Positions 6,839 through 16,731 of a DNA stretch of 25,858 bases are shown here, one piece after another (position 1 is the first letter of the stretch; the number at the start of each line of letters is the position of its first letter). Both the position numbers and the translations under genes were made by a program. The stretch comes from an uncultured Collinsella sp. Its GTDB lineage: Bacteria; Actinomycetota; Coriobacteriia; Coriobacteriales; Coriobacteriaceae. Below the pieces are notes generated by a model, which was not told the DNA's origin, did not search any database, and was given only the letters and a program-made list of their open reading frames with translations. The stretch covers positions 1-25,858 of the forward strand of contig CATYVH010000026.1 of assembly GCA_958413765.1 (NCBI GenBank). The letters run 5' to 3'.

Positions 6839-7702
6839 CTACGCCTTAAGCGTAAGCACCGCGCCAAAGGCGGTCGGGCCGCAGTGGCTCGAGATGACGC
6901 CGCCGACCTGAGTCCAGGTAACGTCCTTAAAGCCCAGGTCGTGCGCATAGACTTCCATATCGTCGCGCAGCTCCTCGGAAAGGCCCACTGAATACGCCAA
7001 ACCAATGTGCGAGTAATCAATATCGCCCTTCGCAACCATGTGGTCAATAAAGGCACGGGCACATTTGAGCATAGAGCCGCGGAGCTTCTTGGTCGCCACG
7101 AATTTGCCACCCGTTACCTCAATGCAGGGCTTAATCTTGAGCAGATGGGCGCCAAGAAACGCGACGTTGGACAAGCGACCACCCGCCTTAAGGAAGGCAA
7201 GGTCCGTAGGAACAAAGCCCAGCAGCACGCGGTCCATCACCGAATTGGTAAAGGCGAAAATCTCGTCGACGGTGGCGTCCGGATGGGCTTCGATATACTT
7301 GGCGGTCTCAACGGCGACAAGCGACTGGCCCACCGACACAAAGCGCGTATCCATGGAGAAGACGTAATCGCGGCCCTTTGCCGCAATCTTCGACGACTGA
7401 TGCGAGCAGGTCGTAACCTCGGAATACGCAAGATGCAAAATGGTCGCATCGGGCCGCTCGGCGTGGATGCGGTCGTACACATGCGCAAAATCCGCCGGCG
7501 AGCAACCGCTGGTCTTGGGCATCACACCAAACTCGTTGCAGCGCGAGTAAATCTCAAGCGGGTCGATCGATCCGTCTTCGACGGTCTCGTCACCAATCGT
7601 GACATGCATGGGCACGCGCACGATGCCATAGCGCTCGCAGAGCTCCGGCGTCACATCCGAACCAGACTCAACCACGATTACGTACTTGCCCATTATCATC
7701 AC
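6839..7702 (-). CDS. DegV family fatty-acid-binding protein
   Basis: DegV proteins bind a single fatty acid between two alpha/beta domains; in Firmicutes the FakB members hand exogenous fatty acids to the kinase FakA. The N-terminal strand VIVVESGSDVTPEL fits the DegV start, with KTSGCSPADF, then FLKAGGRLSNVAFLGAHLLKIKP in the second half, and GGVISSHCGPTAFG near the end, all family signatures. Length 287 is normal. Possible starts are GTG 7702, ATG 7699 and ATG 7693; a GAGATGGG stretch upstream fits 7699 best. No DhaK-like kinase lies nearby, so a FakB role is inferred only from family. Confidence 0.88.
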   Translation of the reverse strand: MMIMGKYVIVVESGSDVTPELCERYGIVRVPMHVTIGDETVEDGSIDPLEIYSRCNEFGVMPKTSGCSPADFAHVYDRIHAERPDATILHLAYSEVTTCSHQSSKIAAKGRDYVFSMDTRFVSVGQSLVAVETAKYIEAHPDATVDEIFAFTNSVMDRVLLGFVPTDLAFLKAGGRLSNVAFLGAHLLKIKPCIEVTGGKFVATKKLRGSMLKCARAFIDHMVAKGDIDYSHIGLAYSVGLSEELRDDMEVYAHDLGFKDVTWTQVGGVISSHCGPTAFGAVLTLKA

Positions 7703-7767
7703 GACCCATCTCGACGTTGGCTATGTATTACACGCGCACGCTCGCCGCCCAATTGAACAACGACTCC

Positions 7768-7836
7768 CAAGCACCAGAGAGACGCCGCCCTTCGCCACAA
7801 CAAAGGACAGCGTCTCCCTGAAATACTCCGTGCTTG
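7768..7836 (-). other. Two-step stem structure between the canonical GH32 gene and degV
   Basis: Outer arms CAAGCAC (7768-7774) and GTGCTTG (7830-7836) enclose inner arms GAGACGC (7779-7785) and GCGTCTC (7810-7816). It lies in the 257-bp gap after the GH32 stop and 66 bp before degV. It may end the sugar operon or be a leader structure of degV. No long T-run follows. The rest of the gap (7837-7959) shows only a GGTAGC direct repeat and no recognisable gene. Confidence 0.4.
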
Positions 7837-7959
7837 CCTGAGATTCTACACGGTTTAGTAATGAGTGTTACTTACTCCGCAAACGGTAGCTATACGCGAT
7901 AAGTGGTAGCCACCAAGAAAGCCCGTGTATCCAAAACGCTATGGTCACTCACAATTCGG

Positions 7960-9402
7960 CTAGCGAGCTAGACGGTAAAACTCCATCGAGGCGTCGCCCT
8001 CGGCGCGCAACTGCATCGCCGGCGCCGCAAACGAATAGGTGCGGCTCGTAAGCGCAACCTCGCCGTCGTTGACAAATACCTCGAGCATCGTGGCATCCGA
8101 AAGGACTCGCAGGCAGTAAAGCTCGTCGAGCTCAACCGACCTCTCGTCGCGTCCATAGCCCTCATCGCCCATATCAAGTGTGAGCATTCCGTTGGCAAAG
8201 CACACGACAACGCCCTCACGAACTTCCAGCTCAATGGACTTCGTCCCCCGGCACGACACGACGGCATCAAACAGTCGACCAGGAGAGCCGACGGTCTCTC
8301 CGGCGGTCACCGAAACACGCTCCTTGCGCAGTTGCTCAACCTCGCGCGCGGGCCACTGACAGAGCTTACCGTCGCGCATATTCAGCACCCTCGGCACGGT
8401 AAGCGCGCACTGCCATCCGCGTTCCGCCGTCGGGTTTTGAGCCGTTGCATCGGGGCAGCCGGCCCAACCGATCATAATCCGTCGACCGTCGGCATCTGCA
8501 AATGATTGAGGGGCATAGAAGTCAAAACCCGCATCGACCATCGGGGGCATACCCTGCCCGGCGATTTTAAAGCTAGGCGCCTCCCAATCGGCCTCAATAC
8601 GAAACCACACGCACTGATGCGGGTTTTGGTAACGCCAACCATCGGCGGGCACGCCCTGCGGACAGCAGACGAGAATAAGCTCGCTATCAAGCTCAAACAG
8701 ATCGGGGCACTCCCACATAAAACCGAACTTCTCGCCGAGCTCGATACGCGTCGCATATTTCCAGCACTCAAGATCGTGCGAGGTATAGACGAGCACACAA
8801 CCGCGGTCGTCTTTCGTACGAGCACCAAGAACCATATAGTAGATACCGTCGTGCTCCAGGATCTTGGGGTCGCGCACGTGCGTACTAATATCGTCGGGGT
8901 AATCGACCGGACCAACAGCTATGTGCTTCTCCCCCAATTTATCGGGGTTCTCGGTAACCATGTGAATCTGATTTTGGTCGCGCCCTGTCAGCACATAGTC
9001 ATAATCATCGCGGTCAAAATGCTTGACGTTACCGGTATAGAAGTAGTGAATCTTGCCGTCGTGCATAAATGCAGACCCCGAATACGCACCGCTCGAGTCT
9101 AAATCTGAATCGGGGAATAGTGCGGGACCGCGGTTCTCGTACGTCACAAAGTCCTTCGTCGTCAGATGATTCCACAGCACCGGTCCGCCGTGTGCGGCAT
9201 CAAACGGATCGTATTGGTGATAGATGTGGTATGTATCACCAACCTGCACCAAACCGTTGGGATCATTGAGCCAGCCAAGCTCGGGTTCCACATGGAACAG
9301 AAGTCTATCGGGGTCAGCCGCGATGCGAGCCGCAGTCTCATCCTGCCCGGCACGCCACAGCTCGTAGTCCGAGCGCGTCACCCTATGTTTTTGATCGAAC
9401 AT
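7960..9402 (-). CDS. scrB: GH32 beta-fructofuranosidase / sucrose-6-phosphate hydrolase
   Basis: The 480-residue enzyme should hydrolyse the fructosyl bond of sucrose-6-phosphate delivered by the PTS, or related fructosides. The five-blade propeller has the canonical triad: nucleophile D47 in WLNDPNG, transition-state residue D178 in RDPK (177-180), and acid/base E231 in ECPD. A C-terminal beta-sandwich follows (from about 370). There is no signal peptide, so it acts in the cytoplasm, matching PTS-phosphorylated substrate. It is the third gene of a leftward set with the PTS EIIBC and an atypical GH32. Its ribosome site AAGGA lies inside a hairpin (9408-9433). Substrate specificity within GH32 cannot be fixed from sequence. 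Confidence 0.92.
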   Translation of the reverse strand: MFDQKHRVTRSDYELWRAGQDETAARIAADPDRLLFHVEPELGWLNDPNGLVQVGDTYHIYHQYDPFDAAHGGPVLWNHLTTKDFVTYENRGPALFPDSDLDSSGAYSGSAFMHDGKIHYFYTGNVKHFDRDDYDYVLTGRDQNQIHMVTENPDKLGEKHIAVGPVDYPDDISTHVRDPKILEHDGIYYMVLGARTKDDRGCVLVYTSHDLECWKYATRIELGEKFGFMWECPDLFELDSELILVCCPQGVPADGWRYQNPHQCVWFRIEADWEAPSFKIAGQGMPPMVDAGFDFYAPQSFADADGRRIMIGWAGCPDATAQNPTAERGWQCALTVPRVLNMRDGKLCQWPAREVEQLRKERVSVTAGETVGSPGRLFDAVVSCRGTKSIELEVREGVVVCFANGMLTLDMGDEGYGRDERSVELDELYCLRVLSDATMLEVFVNDGEVALTSRTYSFAAPAMQLRAEGDASMEFYRLAR

Positions 9403-9407
9403 TCAAT

Positions 9408-9464
9408 CGTCCTTCTTGAAGAGGAGAAGGACGCCCGGCCCATGCGAGCCAAACGCCCTTCTCC
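9408..9464 (-). promoter_or_regulatory. Mutually exclusive hairpins over the scrB ribosome site
   Basis: In the leftward mRNA, AGAAGGACG (9433-9425 in complement terms) carrying the AAGGA ribosome site can pair with CGTCCTTCT over 9 bp (9408-9416 with 9425-9433). The same middle segment can pair instead with an upstream GGAGAAGG (9423-9430 with 9457-9464). The two stems exclude one another, a layout seen in translation switches. It could simply tune the enzyme level relative to the PTS. Confidence 0.4.
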
Positions 9465-9501
9465 AACAGGTCAACCCGTACATTACCTTGACGGATCTGG
9501 A

Positions 9502-10953
9502 TTAGAAGCTGACATCAAAGCCGGCGCCAGCGCCCTCTTCATCGGTGGTCGGCACGCCCTTTGCCTTGTTGTAGGCAAAGATCAAGACGATTGGCACGAT
9601 AAAGGCGATGAGATTGCCAGCCACATACCACACGAGGGTCTCGGGCGTGACGATGAGCAGGCCAAGCACGCCGGTCAGACCCTGACCGATAGCGCGCACC
9701 TCAAAGAGCTTGACGAAGGCACCGCCGCAGCCTGCACCGATGCATGCGCAGATGAACGGAATGATCGAATAGCGCATGTTTGCAGCAAAGATAGCGGGCT
9801 CGGAGATTCCGACCAGCGTCGGGATAAAGGACGACATGCAGATGTTGCGCTCTTTGGAGTGCTTCTTGTGAATGAGGTACATACCGATGGCGCCGCCGCC
9901 CTGGGCGATGATGGAAACCGACCAGATGGCCTGGATGTAGTTGAAGCCAGTCGTGGCAACAAGGTTTGCCTCGATACCCTGGATGAACTGATGCGTACCG
10001 GTAACGACGAGCGGCTGCAGGAACGCGGCGAAGACAAAGGCACCAAAGACGCCCATCCTGTTGTACAGGATATCGATTACGCCGGCGAGGACGTCACCGA
10101 TCAGGTTACCGAGCGGGCCGAACACGGTGAACAGGGCGACGTTAGCAAGAATCAGGGTAACGGTCGGGACAAAGACGAACGAAACGACCTCGGGGATGTA
10201 CTTCTGGGCAATCTTTTCGACCTTGGCCATAAACCAGGCGGTCAGAATTGCAGGGAACACGCCGCCCTGGAAAGCAACCATGGGAATGGAGAGCGGACCA
10301 AAGTTCCAGTACTCAGCACCCGTCGGGTCCATAACGAACGTGTTGCGGTTCATAAGGCTCGGGTGAACCATGACGATACCGACGAGGATGCCCAGGATCG
10401 GGTTACCGCCAAAACGCTTGACTGCGCTGTACATAACCAGGACAGGCAGGTAGTCGAACGTGGTGGCGATAATGGCAAAGAAGCTTGCGAGGTTCTTGAG
10501 GAACTCGCTGTGATCGGCGAGGCTGCCCTCCATGCCAAAGAGGCCGTTGGCAACGATCAGCGACTTAAGGCCGATGATGATTGCAGCGCCGACGAAGGCG
10601 GGAATGATGGGGATAAAGATGTCCGAGAATACCTTGAGGACCGAGAAGAACTTGCCCTTCTTGTCCGCCTCGGCGCCCTTGACCTCGGAAGCGCTGATCT
10701 CCTTAACGCCCGTCAGAGCCATAAACTCATCGTAAACCTTGTTGACGGTACCGGTACCGAAGATGATCATGAGCTGGCCGCTGTTGTACAGCACGCCCTT
10801 GACGCCATCGATGTTCTCGAGCTCGGCCTTGTTGTATTTGCTCGTATCCTTGAGCACCAGACGCAGACGGGTCACGCAATGCGTGGCGCCCTCGATGTTC
10901 TCCAGTCCGCCGACGTTGTCGACGACTTGCTGGGACACTGCCTTGTAGTCCAT
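9502..10953 (-). CDS. PTS EIIBC component, sucrose/beta-fructoside type
   Basis: This membrane permease phosphorylates its sugar during uptake. The N-terminal EIIB domain (1-80) carries the phospho-accepting Cys26 in GATHCVTRLRLV. A linker and the EIIC domain with about ten hydrophobic segments follow, including LAGVIDILYNRMGVFGAF and the substrate-region block GTHQFIQGIEANL. The protein ends without an EIIA domain, so EIIA must come from another gene. I chose the ATG at 10953 with GGAGAGG upstream; the ATG at 10965 abuts its ribosome site. It lies between two GH32 genes, 45 bp after the first and 99 bp before the second, which points to sucrose or another fructoside (scrA-like). The trehalose-type PTS is the nearest alternative family. 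Confidence 0.88.
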   Translation of the reverse strand: MDYKAVSQQVVDNVGGLENIEGATHCVTRLRLVLKDTSKYNKAELENIDGVKGVLYNSGQLMIIFGTGTVNKVYDEFMALTGVKEISASEVKGAEADKKGKFFSVLKVFSDIFIPIIPAFVGAAIIIGLKSLIVANGLFGMEGSLADHSEFLKNLASFFAIIATTFDYLPVLVMYSAVKRFGGNPILGILVGIVMVHPSLMNRNTFVMDPTGAEYWNFGPLSIPMVAFQGGVFPAILTAWFMAKVEKIAQKYIPEVVSFVFVPTVTLILANVALFTVFGPLGNLIGDVLAGVIDILYNRMGVFGAFVFAAFLQPLVVTGTHQFIQGIEANLVATTGFNYIQAIWSVSIIAQGGGAIGMYLIHKKHSKERNICMSSFIPTLVGISEPAIFAANMRYSIIPFICACIGAGCGGAFVKLFEVRAIGQGLTGVLGLLIVTPETLVWYVAGNLIAFIVPIVLIFAYNKAKGVPTTDEEGAGAGFDVSF

Positions 10954-10998
10954 GTTCCTCTCCATTCCTTTTCTAAATCATAAAACGGTTCGTTGCCG

Positions 10999-12381
10999 CT
11001 ACAGAGACGCGATCGTTGCGTTTGCGCACTTGAGCGCACCGTCGGTGACGGTAAGCGCCACACCCTGGCCCTGCTTGTTGCAGAAGCGAGCGTTGAGCGC
11101 AACGTCATCGACAAAGATGGTCGCGATGTCGTCGTCGACGACCAGACGCACATGGTGAGTGCCCTCGCCCTTAAAGAACAACGGACGCTCGAGGCCCATG
11201 TTGTTGACCTGGAACCACGGGTACTGGGGAGCCGGCGTGAACTCGAGCTTGCCCTCGCGCAGGTTGGCGCGGAACTCATAGGCAAGACCGGTCTCGGCGT
11301 CCTCGGCGAACTTGACCGAGAAGCCGGCAGCGTTACCGCCGAGCTCAATGTCGGCATCGAGCAAGTAGGTGGAGCCGGCATCTGCGGCGAGCACCTGCTC
11401 GACCTTGCCCGACTCGCAGGAAAGCTCAAAGGTCTCGACTGCCTTAGCCTCGCCAAAGGCGCCAAGCATGCTGTCGGGGAGCTTGGTGCCGAGCGTTCCG
11501 TCGGCACGCTGAACGATCTCGAGGGGCATAAAGGTGCCACCCCATAGGTAAGAGCTGGGGTCGCCGCCCTCGTCACGCGTAGGAACCCAACCAAAGAGAA
11601 CGCGACGCTCGCCATCGAATGCGGTGCGAGCGGCGTAGTACGCGCGGCCGTCGAAGGAGTCGTCAGCGGGGGTAATCCAAGGACCGTTGATGGACTTGGA
11701 CATGCGGTAACGGGTCTTGTTGCCGTCGCTGTACTCGGAAAAGACGAGGTACCACCAGTCGCCCATCTTAAAGAGATCAGGCATCTCAAACATGGTGTAC
11801 AGGCCCGGGTTCCACCAGTCGCCCTGGAACTCCCAGTTGGTCAGATCCTTGGAGGTGAACTTGACCAGGCGGCCGGTCATCAGACGCTTGTCCTCGCCCA
11901 CACGCGTGCCGAGGATGAGCATGTACTCTTCGTTCTCCTCATCCCAAAGCACAAAGGGATCGCGCCAGTTGCGGTCATCGTAACCCTCCTGGGGCGGAAG
12001 CAGCGTCTCGGCGATGTTCTTCTCCCACTTGACGGCGTCGTCGCTCGTTGCGTGAAGAAGAACCTGCTTCATCAAACGTGCGCGGACCTTATCGCGATTG
12101 CAACCAGTGTAGAGCGCATGGTACTTGTCGCCCACCTTAAACACCGTGCCGGCATAAATGTACTGGTCGACTTCCTCGTCGCCGCCGCGCTCAAGGCTCT
12201 CGCCAAAGTCCTTGTAGTTGACGAAATCCTTGGTCGTAGCGAGTGCCCAGCCAAACGGCTCTCCGAAAGGTTCGGGGTTACGCGTGTCACGCTGATGATA
12301 GAGATAGAACGTGCCGTCCTCGCCGTACGGCATGATGTCGCCTACCCAAATTCCCTCAGGCTGGTAATACACCTTGTGCAT
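10999..12381 (-). CDS. Atypical GH32 fructosidase-like enzyme (WVGD/EMPD variant)
   Basis: A 460-residue glycoside hydrolase of the GH32/68 propeller clan. In place of WLNDPNG it has GIWVGDIMPYG, keeping the nucleophile Asp (D15); RDPF (140-143) replaces RDPK/N, and FEMPDLF (E199) replaces ECPD. All three carboxylates are kept, so it is probably active, but the +1/-1 pocket must differ from sucrose-6-phosphate hydrolases. No signal peptide is seen. The ATG at 12381 has AAGGAAG 6 nt upstream; the GTG at 12399 overlaps that site. It is the first gene of the fructoside operon, directly behind the double operator and promoter. The substrate could be a fructan oligomer, a difructose anhydride or another fructosyl sugar; sequence alone does not decide. 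Confidence 0.85.
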   Translation of the reverse strand: MHKVYYQPEGIWVGDIMPYGEDGTFYLYHQRDTRNPEPFGEPFGWALATTKDFVNYKDFGESLERGGDEEVDQYIYAGTVFKVGDKYHALYTGCNRDKVRARLMKQVLLHATSDDAVKWEKNIAETLLPPQEGYDDRNWRDPFVLWDEENEEYMLILGTRVGEDKRLMTGRLVKFTSKDLTNWEFQGDWWNPGLYTMFEMPDLFKMGDWWYLVFSEYSDGNKTRYRMSKSINGPWITPADDSFDGRAYYAARTAFDGERRVLFGWVPTRDEGGDPSSYLWGGTFMPLEIVQRADGTLGTKLPDSMLGAFGEAKAVETFELSCESGKVEQVLAADAGSTYLLDADIELGGNAAGFSVKFAEDAETGLAYEFRANLREGKLEFTPAPQYPWFQVNNMGLERPLFFKGEGTHHVRLVVDDDIATIFVDDVALNARFCNKQGQGVALTVTDGALKCANATIASL

Positions 12382-12423
12382 CCGAGACTTCCTTTCCACG
12401 ACATACTAACTCGGTACAATGGC

Positions 12424-12462
12424 AAGATATGTCAATCGTTTTCATATGTCAAACGTTTTCAT
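12424..12462 (-). promoter_or_regulatory. Promoter with two tandem LacI-type operators (fructoside operon)
   Basis: On the minus strand a consensus -35 TTGACA (12447-12452) and -10 TATCTT (12424-12429) are separated by exactly 17 bp. Two 17-bp operators, ATGTCAATCGTTTTCAT (12429-12445) and ATGTCAAACGTTTTCAT (12446-12462), lie head to tail over the -35 and spacer. Binding would block RNA polymerase, so repression by the adjacent LacI protein is the natural reading. Confidence 0.8.
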
Positions 12463-12492
12463 ACCAATACGTCTTTTCGCAGTTCCAGTCGT

Positions 12493-12509
12493 CGGTAAAC
12501 GGTTGACAT
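12493..12509 (-). promoter_or_regulatory. Third LacI-type operator upstream of the fructoside promoter
   Basis: Read on the minus strand, ATGTCAACCGTTTACCG matches the lacI-promoter site ATGTCAAACGTTTACAT at 14 of 17 positions. Its centre is about 47 bp (four to five helical turns) upstream of the nearer operator, a spacing that would allow looping. Confidence 0.55.
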
Positions 12510-12564
12510 ATGCCGGCGAACGGTCATCAGAGGCGTTTGAGGAATTCTTTTGGCACGGGATGAA

Positions 12565-13575
12565 CTACGCGGTTTTGCCCTCAATGAGTTCAACGGGGAG
12601 CTTGATATTCGATTCGGGATTATCGCCGTTAATAAGAGCGATGATGGATTGCGCCGCGAGCTCTCCGATGCGATCGATATCTTGACGTACGGTTGTTAAG
12701 TCAGGCATAAACGTCATAGTTCGGCGGGCACCATCCGCGCCCACGACCTTAATATCGTCTGGAGCGCTCAAGCCGCGCTGCTTCATCACGTTGAGACAGA
12801 TGGCCGCCATCGTATCGTCTCCCGCAAAGATGCCGTCAATATCGGGGTTCTCATCGAGGATCTTCGCAACGACCGCGCCCTTTTCGTCGTCGGGCTTAAC
12901 GAACTCAACCTCACGGACAAGCGCGGACAAACCGGCCTGCTCAACAACATCGAGGTAGGCATCGGTACGCTTATTGGCAGGCATGCGCATGCGGCTATTG
13001 CTGCGCAGGCACAGGATACGCCTGCAGCCGTCATCAATCAGACGGCGCGTGGCGAGCTCGCCAATGCCATAGCTGTCACTTGCAATCTGGACAGAGCCCT
13101 CGCCAAGATCGCAGTCGATGCCAACCAGGCTCAAGCCCATCTCGGCATATGCCTCGGCACCGATATTGAGGGAGTTGACGATGACGCCGTCGACCATATT
13201 GCGGCGGAGCATGTCAATATAGGAACGCTCAAGATCGGGTCGATTGGCGCTGTTGCACAGCAACATCTTAAAGCCGTTTTCCGCTAACGTGCGCTCGACC
13301 GCCTGCACAACCTGAGCATGGAACGGGCTGCTCACAAAGGGAACGATCATACCGATAAGATTCAGGCGACCGTTGAGCATGGCACGGGCGATATCGTTGG
13401 GCGTATAGTTGATGCGCTCCATCGCGGCATGGACCTTATCGCGGGTCTCTTGGCTAATATAGCCGCGATTATTAAGCACGCGAGATACCGTAGTAGGCGA
13501 AACCCCCGCCACCGCTGCAACTTCCTTGATGCCAGGCTTAGCAGAATCCTTAGAACGAGCGCCCTCGCGAGCCAT
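12565..13575 (-). CDS. LacI-family regulator of the fructoside operon
   Basis: A 336-residue sugar-responsive repressor. The N-terminal headpiece GIKEVAAVAGVSPTTVSRVL (15-34) is the LacI helix-turn-helix, followed by the hinge NYTPNDIARAML and a periplasmic-binding-protein-like sensor domain (NLIGMIVPFVSSPFHAQVVQ, DGIFAGDDTMAA). The ATG at 13575 has GGGAGGG 5-6 nt upstream; the ATG at 13596 has no such site. It reads the same way as the GH32-PTS-GH32 set, 183 bp upstream of it, and matching operators stand at its own promoter and at the operon promoter, so it probably represses both. The inducer is likely a fructoside or phosphorylated sugar. The CcpA branch of LacI is possible but less likely, since it has local sites. 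Confidence 0.9.
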   Translation of the reverse strand: MAREGARSKDSAKPGIKEVAAVAGVSPTTVSRVLNNRGYISQETRDKVHAAMERINYTPNDIARAMLNGRLNLIGMIVPFVSSPFHAQVVQAVERTLAENGFKMLLCNSANRPDLERSYIDMLRRNMVDGVIVNSLNIGAEAYAEMGLSLVGIDCDLGEGSVQIASDSYGIGELATRRLIDDGCRRILCLRSNSRMRMPANKRTDAYLDVVEQAGLSALVREVEFVKPDDEKGAVVAKILDENPDIDGIFAGDDTMAAICLNVMKQRGLSAPDDIKVVGADGARRTMTFMPDLTTVRQDIDRIGELAAQSIIALINGDNPESNIKLPVELIEGKTA

Positions 13576-13594
13576 AGCACCCTCCCCCATCAAC

Positions 13595-13611
13595 ATGTCA
13601 AACGTTTACAT
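13595..13611. promoter_or_regulatory. LacI autoregulatory operator
   Basis: ATGTCAAACGTTTACAT lies 20 bp upstream of the lacI start and contains the palindromic core AAACGTTT. It overlaps a possible minus-strand -10 (TATGTA). It is the same motif as the sites at 12429-12462, supporting autoregulation. Confidence 0.7.
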
Positions 13612-13724
13612 ACGAACAAAGCATACCCCAACAACAGCGGGAAGACGGTAACAGCACAAGTAAGTAAACGACTCATCCAAATAATTAGGAGAGTTCCGCC
13701 TAAAGGGTGACTACACAGGACCCC

Positions 13725-13854
13725 CGCCGGGCCGCTTTGGGTTACTTTCCAAAACATTTCCGCAGGACGCAAAGGGCTCCGCCGCGCGAAGCGCGCAGCG
13801 GAGCCCTTTGCATGTCCGAGGACGTTTTGGAAAGTAACCCAAAGCGGCCCGGCG
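13725..13854 (-). repeat. Two-tier long palindrome, element B (3' of the glycyl-radical gene)
   Basis: A perfect 31-bp inverted repeat (13725-13755 with 13824-13854) encloses an inner 14-bp hairpin (13769-13782 with 13798-13811) that extends through CGCGC/GCGCG around a GAA loop. Read in the direction of the upstream gene (minus), the junctions are GTCCTCGGACAT and GTCCTGCGGAAAT, against GTCCTCGATCAT and GATCTGCGGATT in element A. The outer arms of both elements end in AAAAC at the junction. It begins 22 nt after the stop of the gene at 13877-14128. The arms of A and B are unrelated in sequence. The remainder of this 301-bp gap holds the lacI operator and no gene. Confidence 0.85.
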
Positions 13855-13876
13855 ATCCTGCGGGAGTTAAACCCCT

Positions 13877-14128
13877 TTAGAACTTGTCATGGAAGGTACG
13901 CGAAATGACCTCGTCCTGCTGCTCCTTGGTGAGCGTGTGGAAGTTCACGGCATAGCCGGAAACGCGGATGGTCAGCTGCGGGTACTTCTCGGGGTGAGCC
14001 TGAGCATCGAGCAACGTCTCACGGTTGAAGACGTTGATGTTCAGGTGATGGCCACCCTTCTCGGCGTAAGCGTCGAGCATGTGGACCAGGTTATCGGCCT
14101 GAGTCTCGGAAACTTCAGAAACCTTCAT
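13877..14128 (-). CDS. grcA: Detached glycyl-radical domain of pyruvate formate-lyase (GrcA-like)
   Basis: The 83-residue product is the C-terminal domain of PFL as a free protein: HLNINVFNRETLLDAQAHPE (28-47), then TIRVSGYAVNF with radical glycine G58, and EQQDEVISRTF at the end. Unlike E. coli GrcA/YfiD (127 residues), it lacks the YfiD-specific N-terminal region and starts right where the upstream PFL gene breaks off (TQADNLVHMLDAY is the PFL 'NL-GL-DGY' segment). It has its own ribosome site (AAGGAG, 7 nt before ATG), 85 bp after the pflB stop. It most likely supplies the radical glycine in trans to the 683-residue catalytic protein. PflA (5833-6651) would be its activator. Followed by element B. 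Confidence 0.9.
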   Translation of the reverse strand: MKVSEVSETQADNLVHMLDAYAEKGGHHLNINVFNRETLLDAQAHPEKYPQLTIRVSGYAVNFHTLTKEQQDEVISRTFHDKF

Positions 14129-14151
14129 AATGTGTCTCCTTCGATCGATAG

Positions 14152-14212
14152 GCGCCGGCCGAAACCGGCGCGCTAATCAGTAATCGTTATTGTTAGTATA
14201 GCACTAACAATA
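14152..14212 (-). promoter_or_regulatory. Two hairpins and an extended -10 between the two PFL genes
   Basis: Two nt after the pflB stop, a perfect 10-bp stem TATTGTTAGT/ACTAACAATA (14188-14197 with 14203-14212) begins. A second stem GCGCCGG/CCGGCGC (14152-14158 with 14165-14171) follows, then the AAGGAG of the small gene. Neither has a U-tract. The first stem includes TGCTATACT on the minus strand (14195-14203), which matches an extended -10 and might give the small gene its own promoter. The structures may protect or process the mRNA so that the two halves are made in different amounts. Confidence 0.5.
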
Positions 14213-14213
14213 G

Positions 14214-16265
<2,052 letters not shown>

Positions 16266-16385
16266 TGTGTAACCACGCTCCTAGTTACGTGTAATGCGGC
16301 GCTCTCTCACACCGCTGCTTATTGAATTCTTGAATTTTCGGCTTGCACTACCGGCTTCTTCCGTTCTTCACCACACGTTGGTGCA

Positions 16386-16402
16386 GGGAAAACGTTTGTC
16401 CA
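16386..16402. promoter_or_regulatory. LacI-operator-like site in the pflB upstream region
   Basis: On the minus strand TGGACAAACGTTTTCCC shares the 11-base core CAAACGTTTTC with the operator at 12446-12462. It is 121 bp upstream of the pflB start in a 394-bp leader (16266-16659) where I see no gene. The region has an AT-rich stretch near 16490-16520 (possible -35 TTGTAA and TATAAA with poor spacing). No clear FNR or Rex box was found. Its link to the local LacI protein is inferred from motif identity. Confidence 0.45.
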
Positions 16403-16659
16403 CCTTGGAACTACAACCCAAAACCCAAGATTTCACCCGTCTGAGAAGGATAACATAGCGACCCTCTCCATCTGGGCTGTTATATGTTTCTTTTTTTATA
16501 TCATAAGGGCGTTTTTTACAAATCCGCAGGAAACGCGAGCGCGAACAACTACCGTTCACCGATTTGTATGTTATTTTTCCTTGCCTTTGTACGACGTTCG
16601 CTCTAGCTGTTATGCCAGCTTTAGCAGGGTAAAGTGTCCCAAAGACCCTACAGAAACTG

Positions 16660-16693
16660 CAGGGCGGCCACGGGATCCCCCGTGGCCGCCCTG
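16660..16693 (-). terminator. Strong hairpin downstream of the KdgT-like gene
   Basis: A perfect 15-bp GC-rich stem (CAGGGCGGCCACGGG, 16660-16674, with 16679-16693) and 4-nt loop lies 38 bp after the stop at 16732. The minus-strand tail is CAGTTTCTG, only partly T-rich. It separates this gene from the pflB leader. Confidence 0.65.
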
Positions 16694-16731
16694 TGGCGTA
16701 GCTAGTTTTTAGCTTTGATTACCGTTTGGCA

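Noticed and set aside
9166..10983. A 605-codon plus-strand open frame opposite the PTS gene
   Set aside because: It is antisense to a clear EIIBC gene with intact motifs; its sequence is biased to Asp, Glu, His and Val as expected from the reverse frame of a high-GC gene.
16368..16559. 63-codon minus-strand frame in the pflB leader
   Set aside because: No ribosome site, no recognisable domain, and it lies in the AT-rich promoter region.
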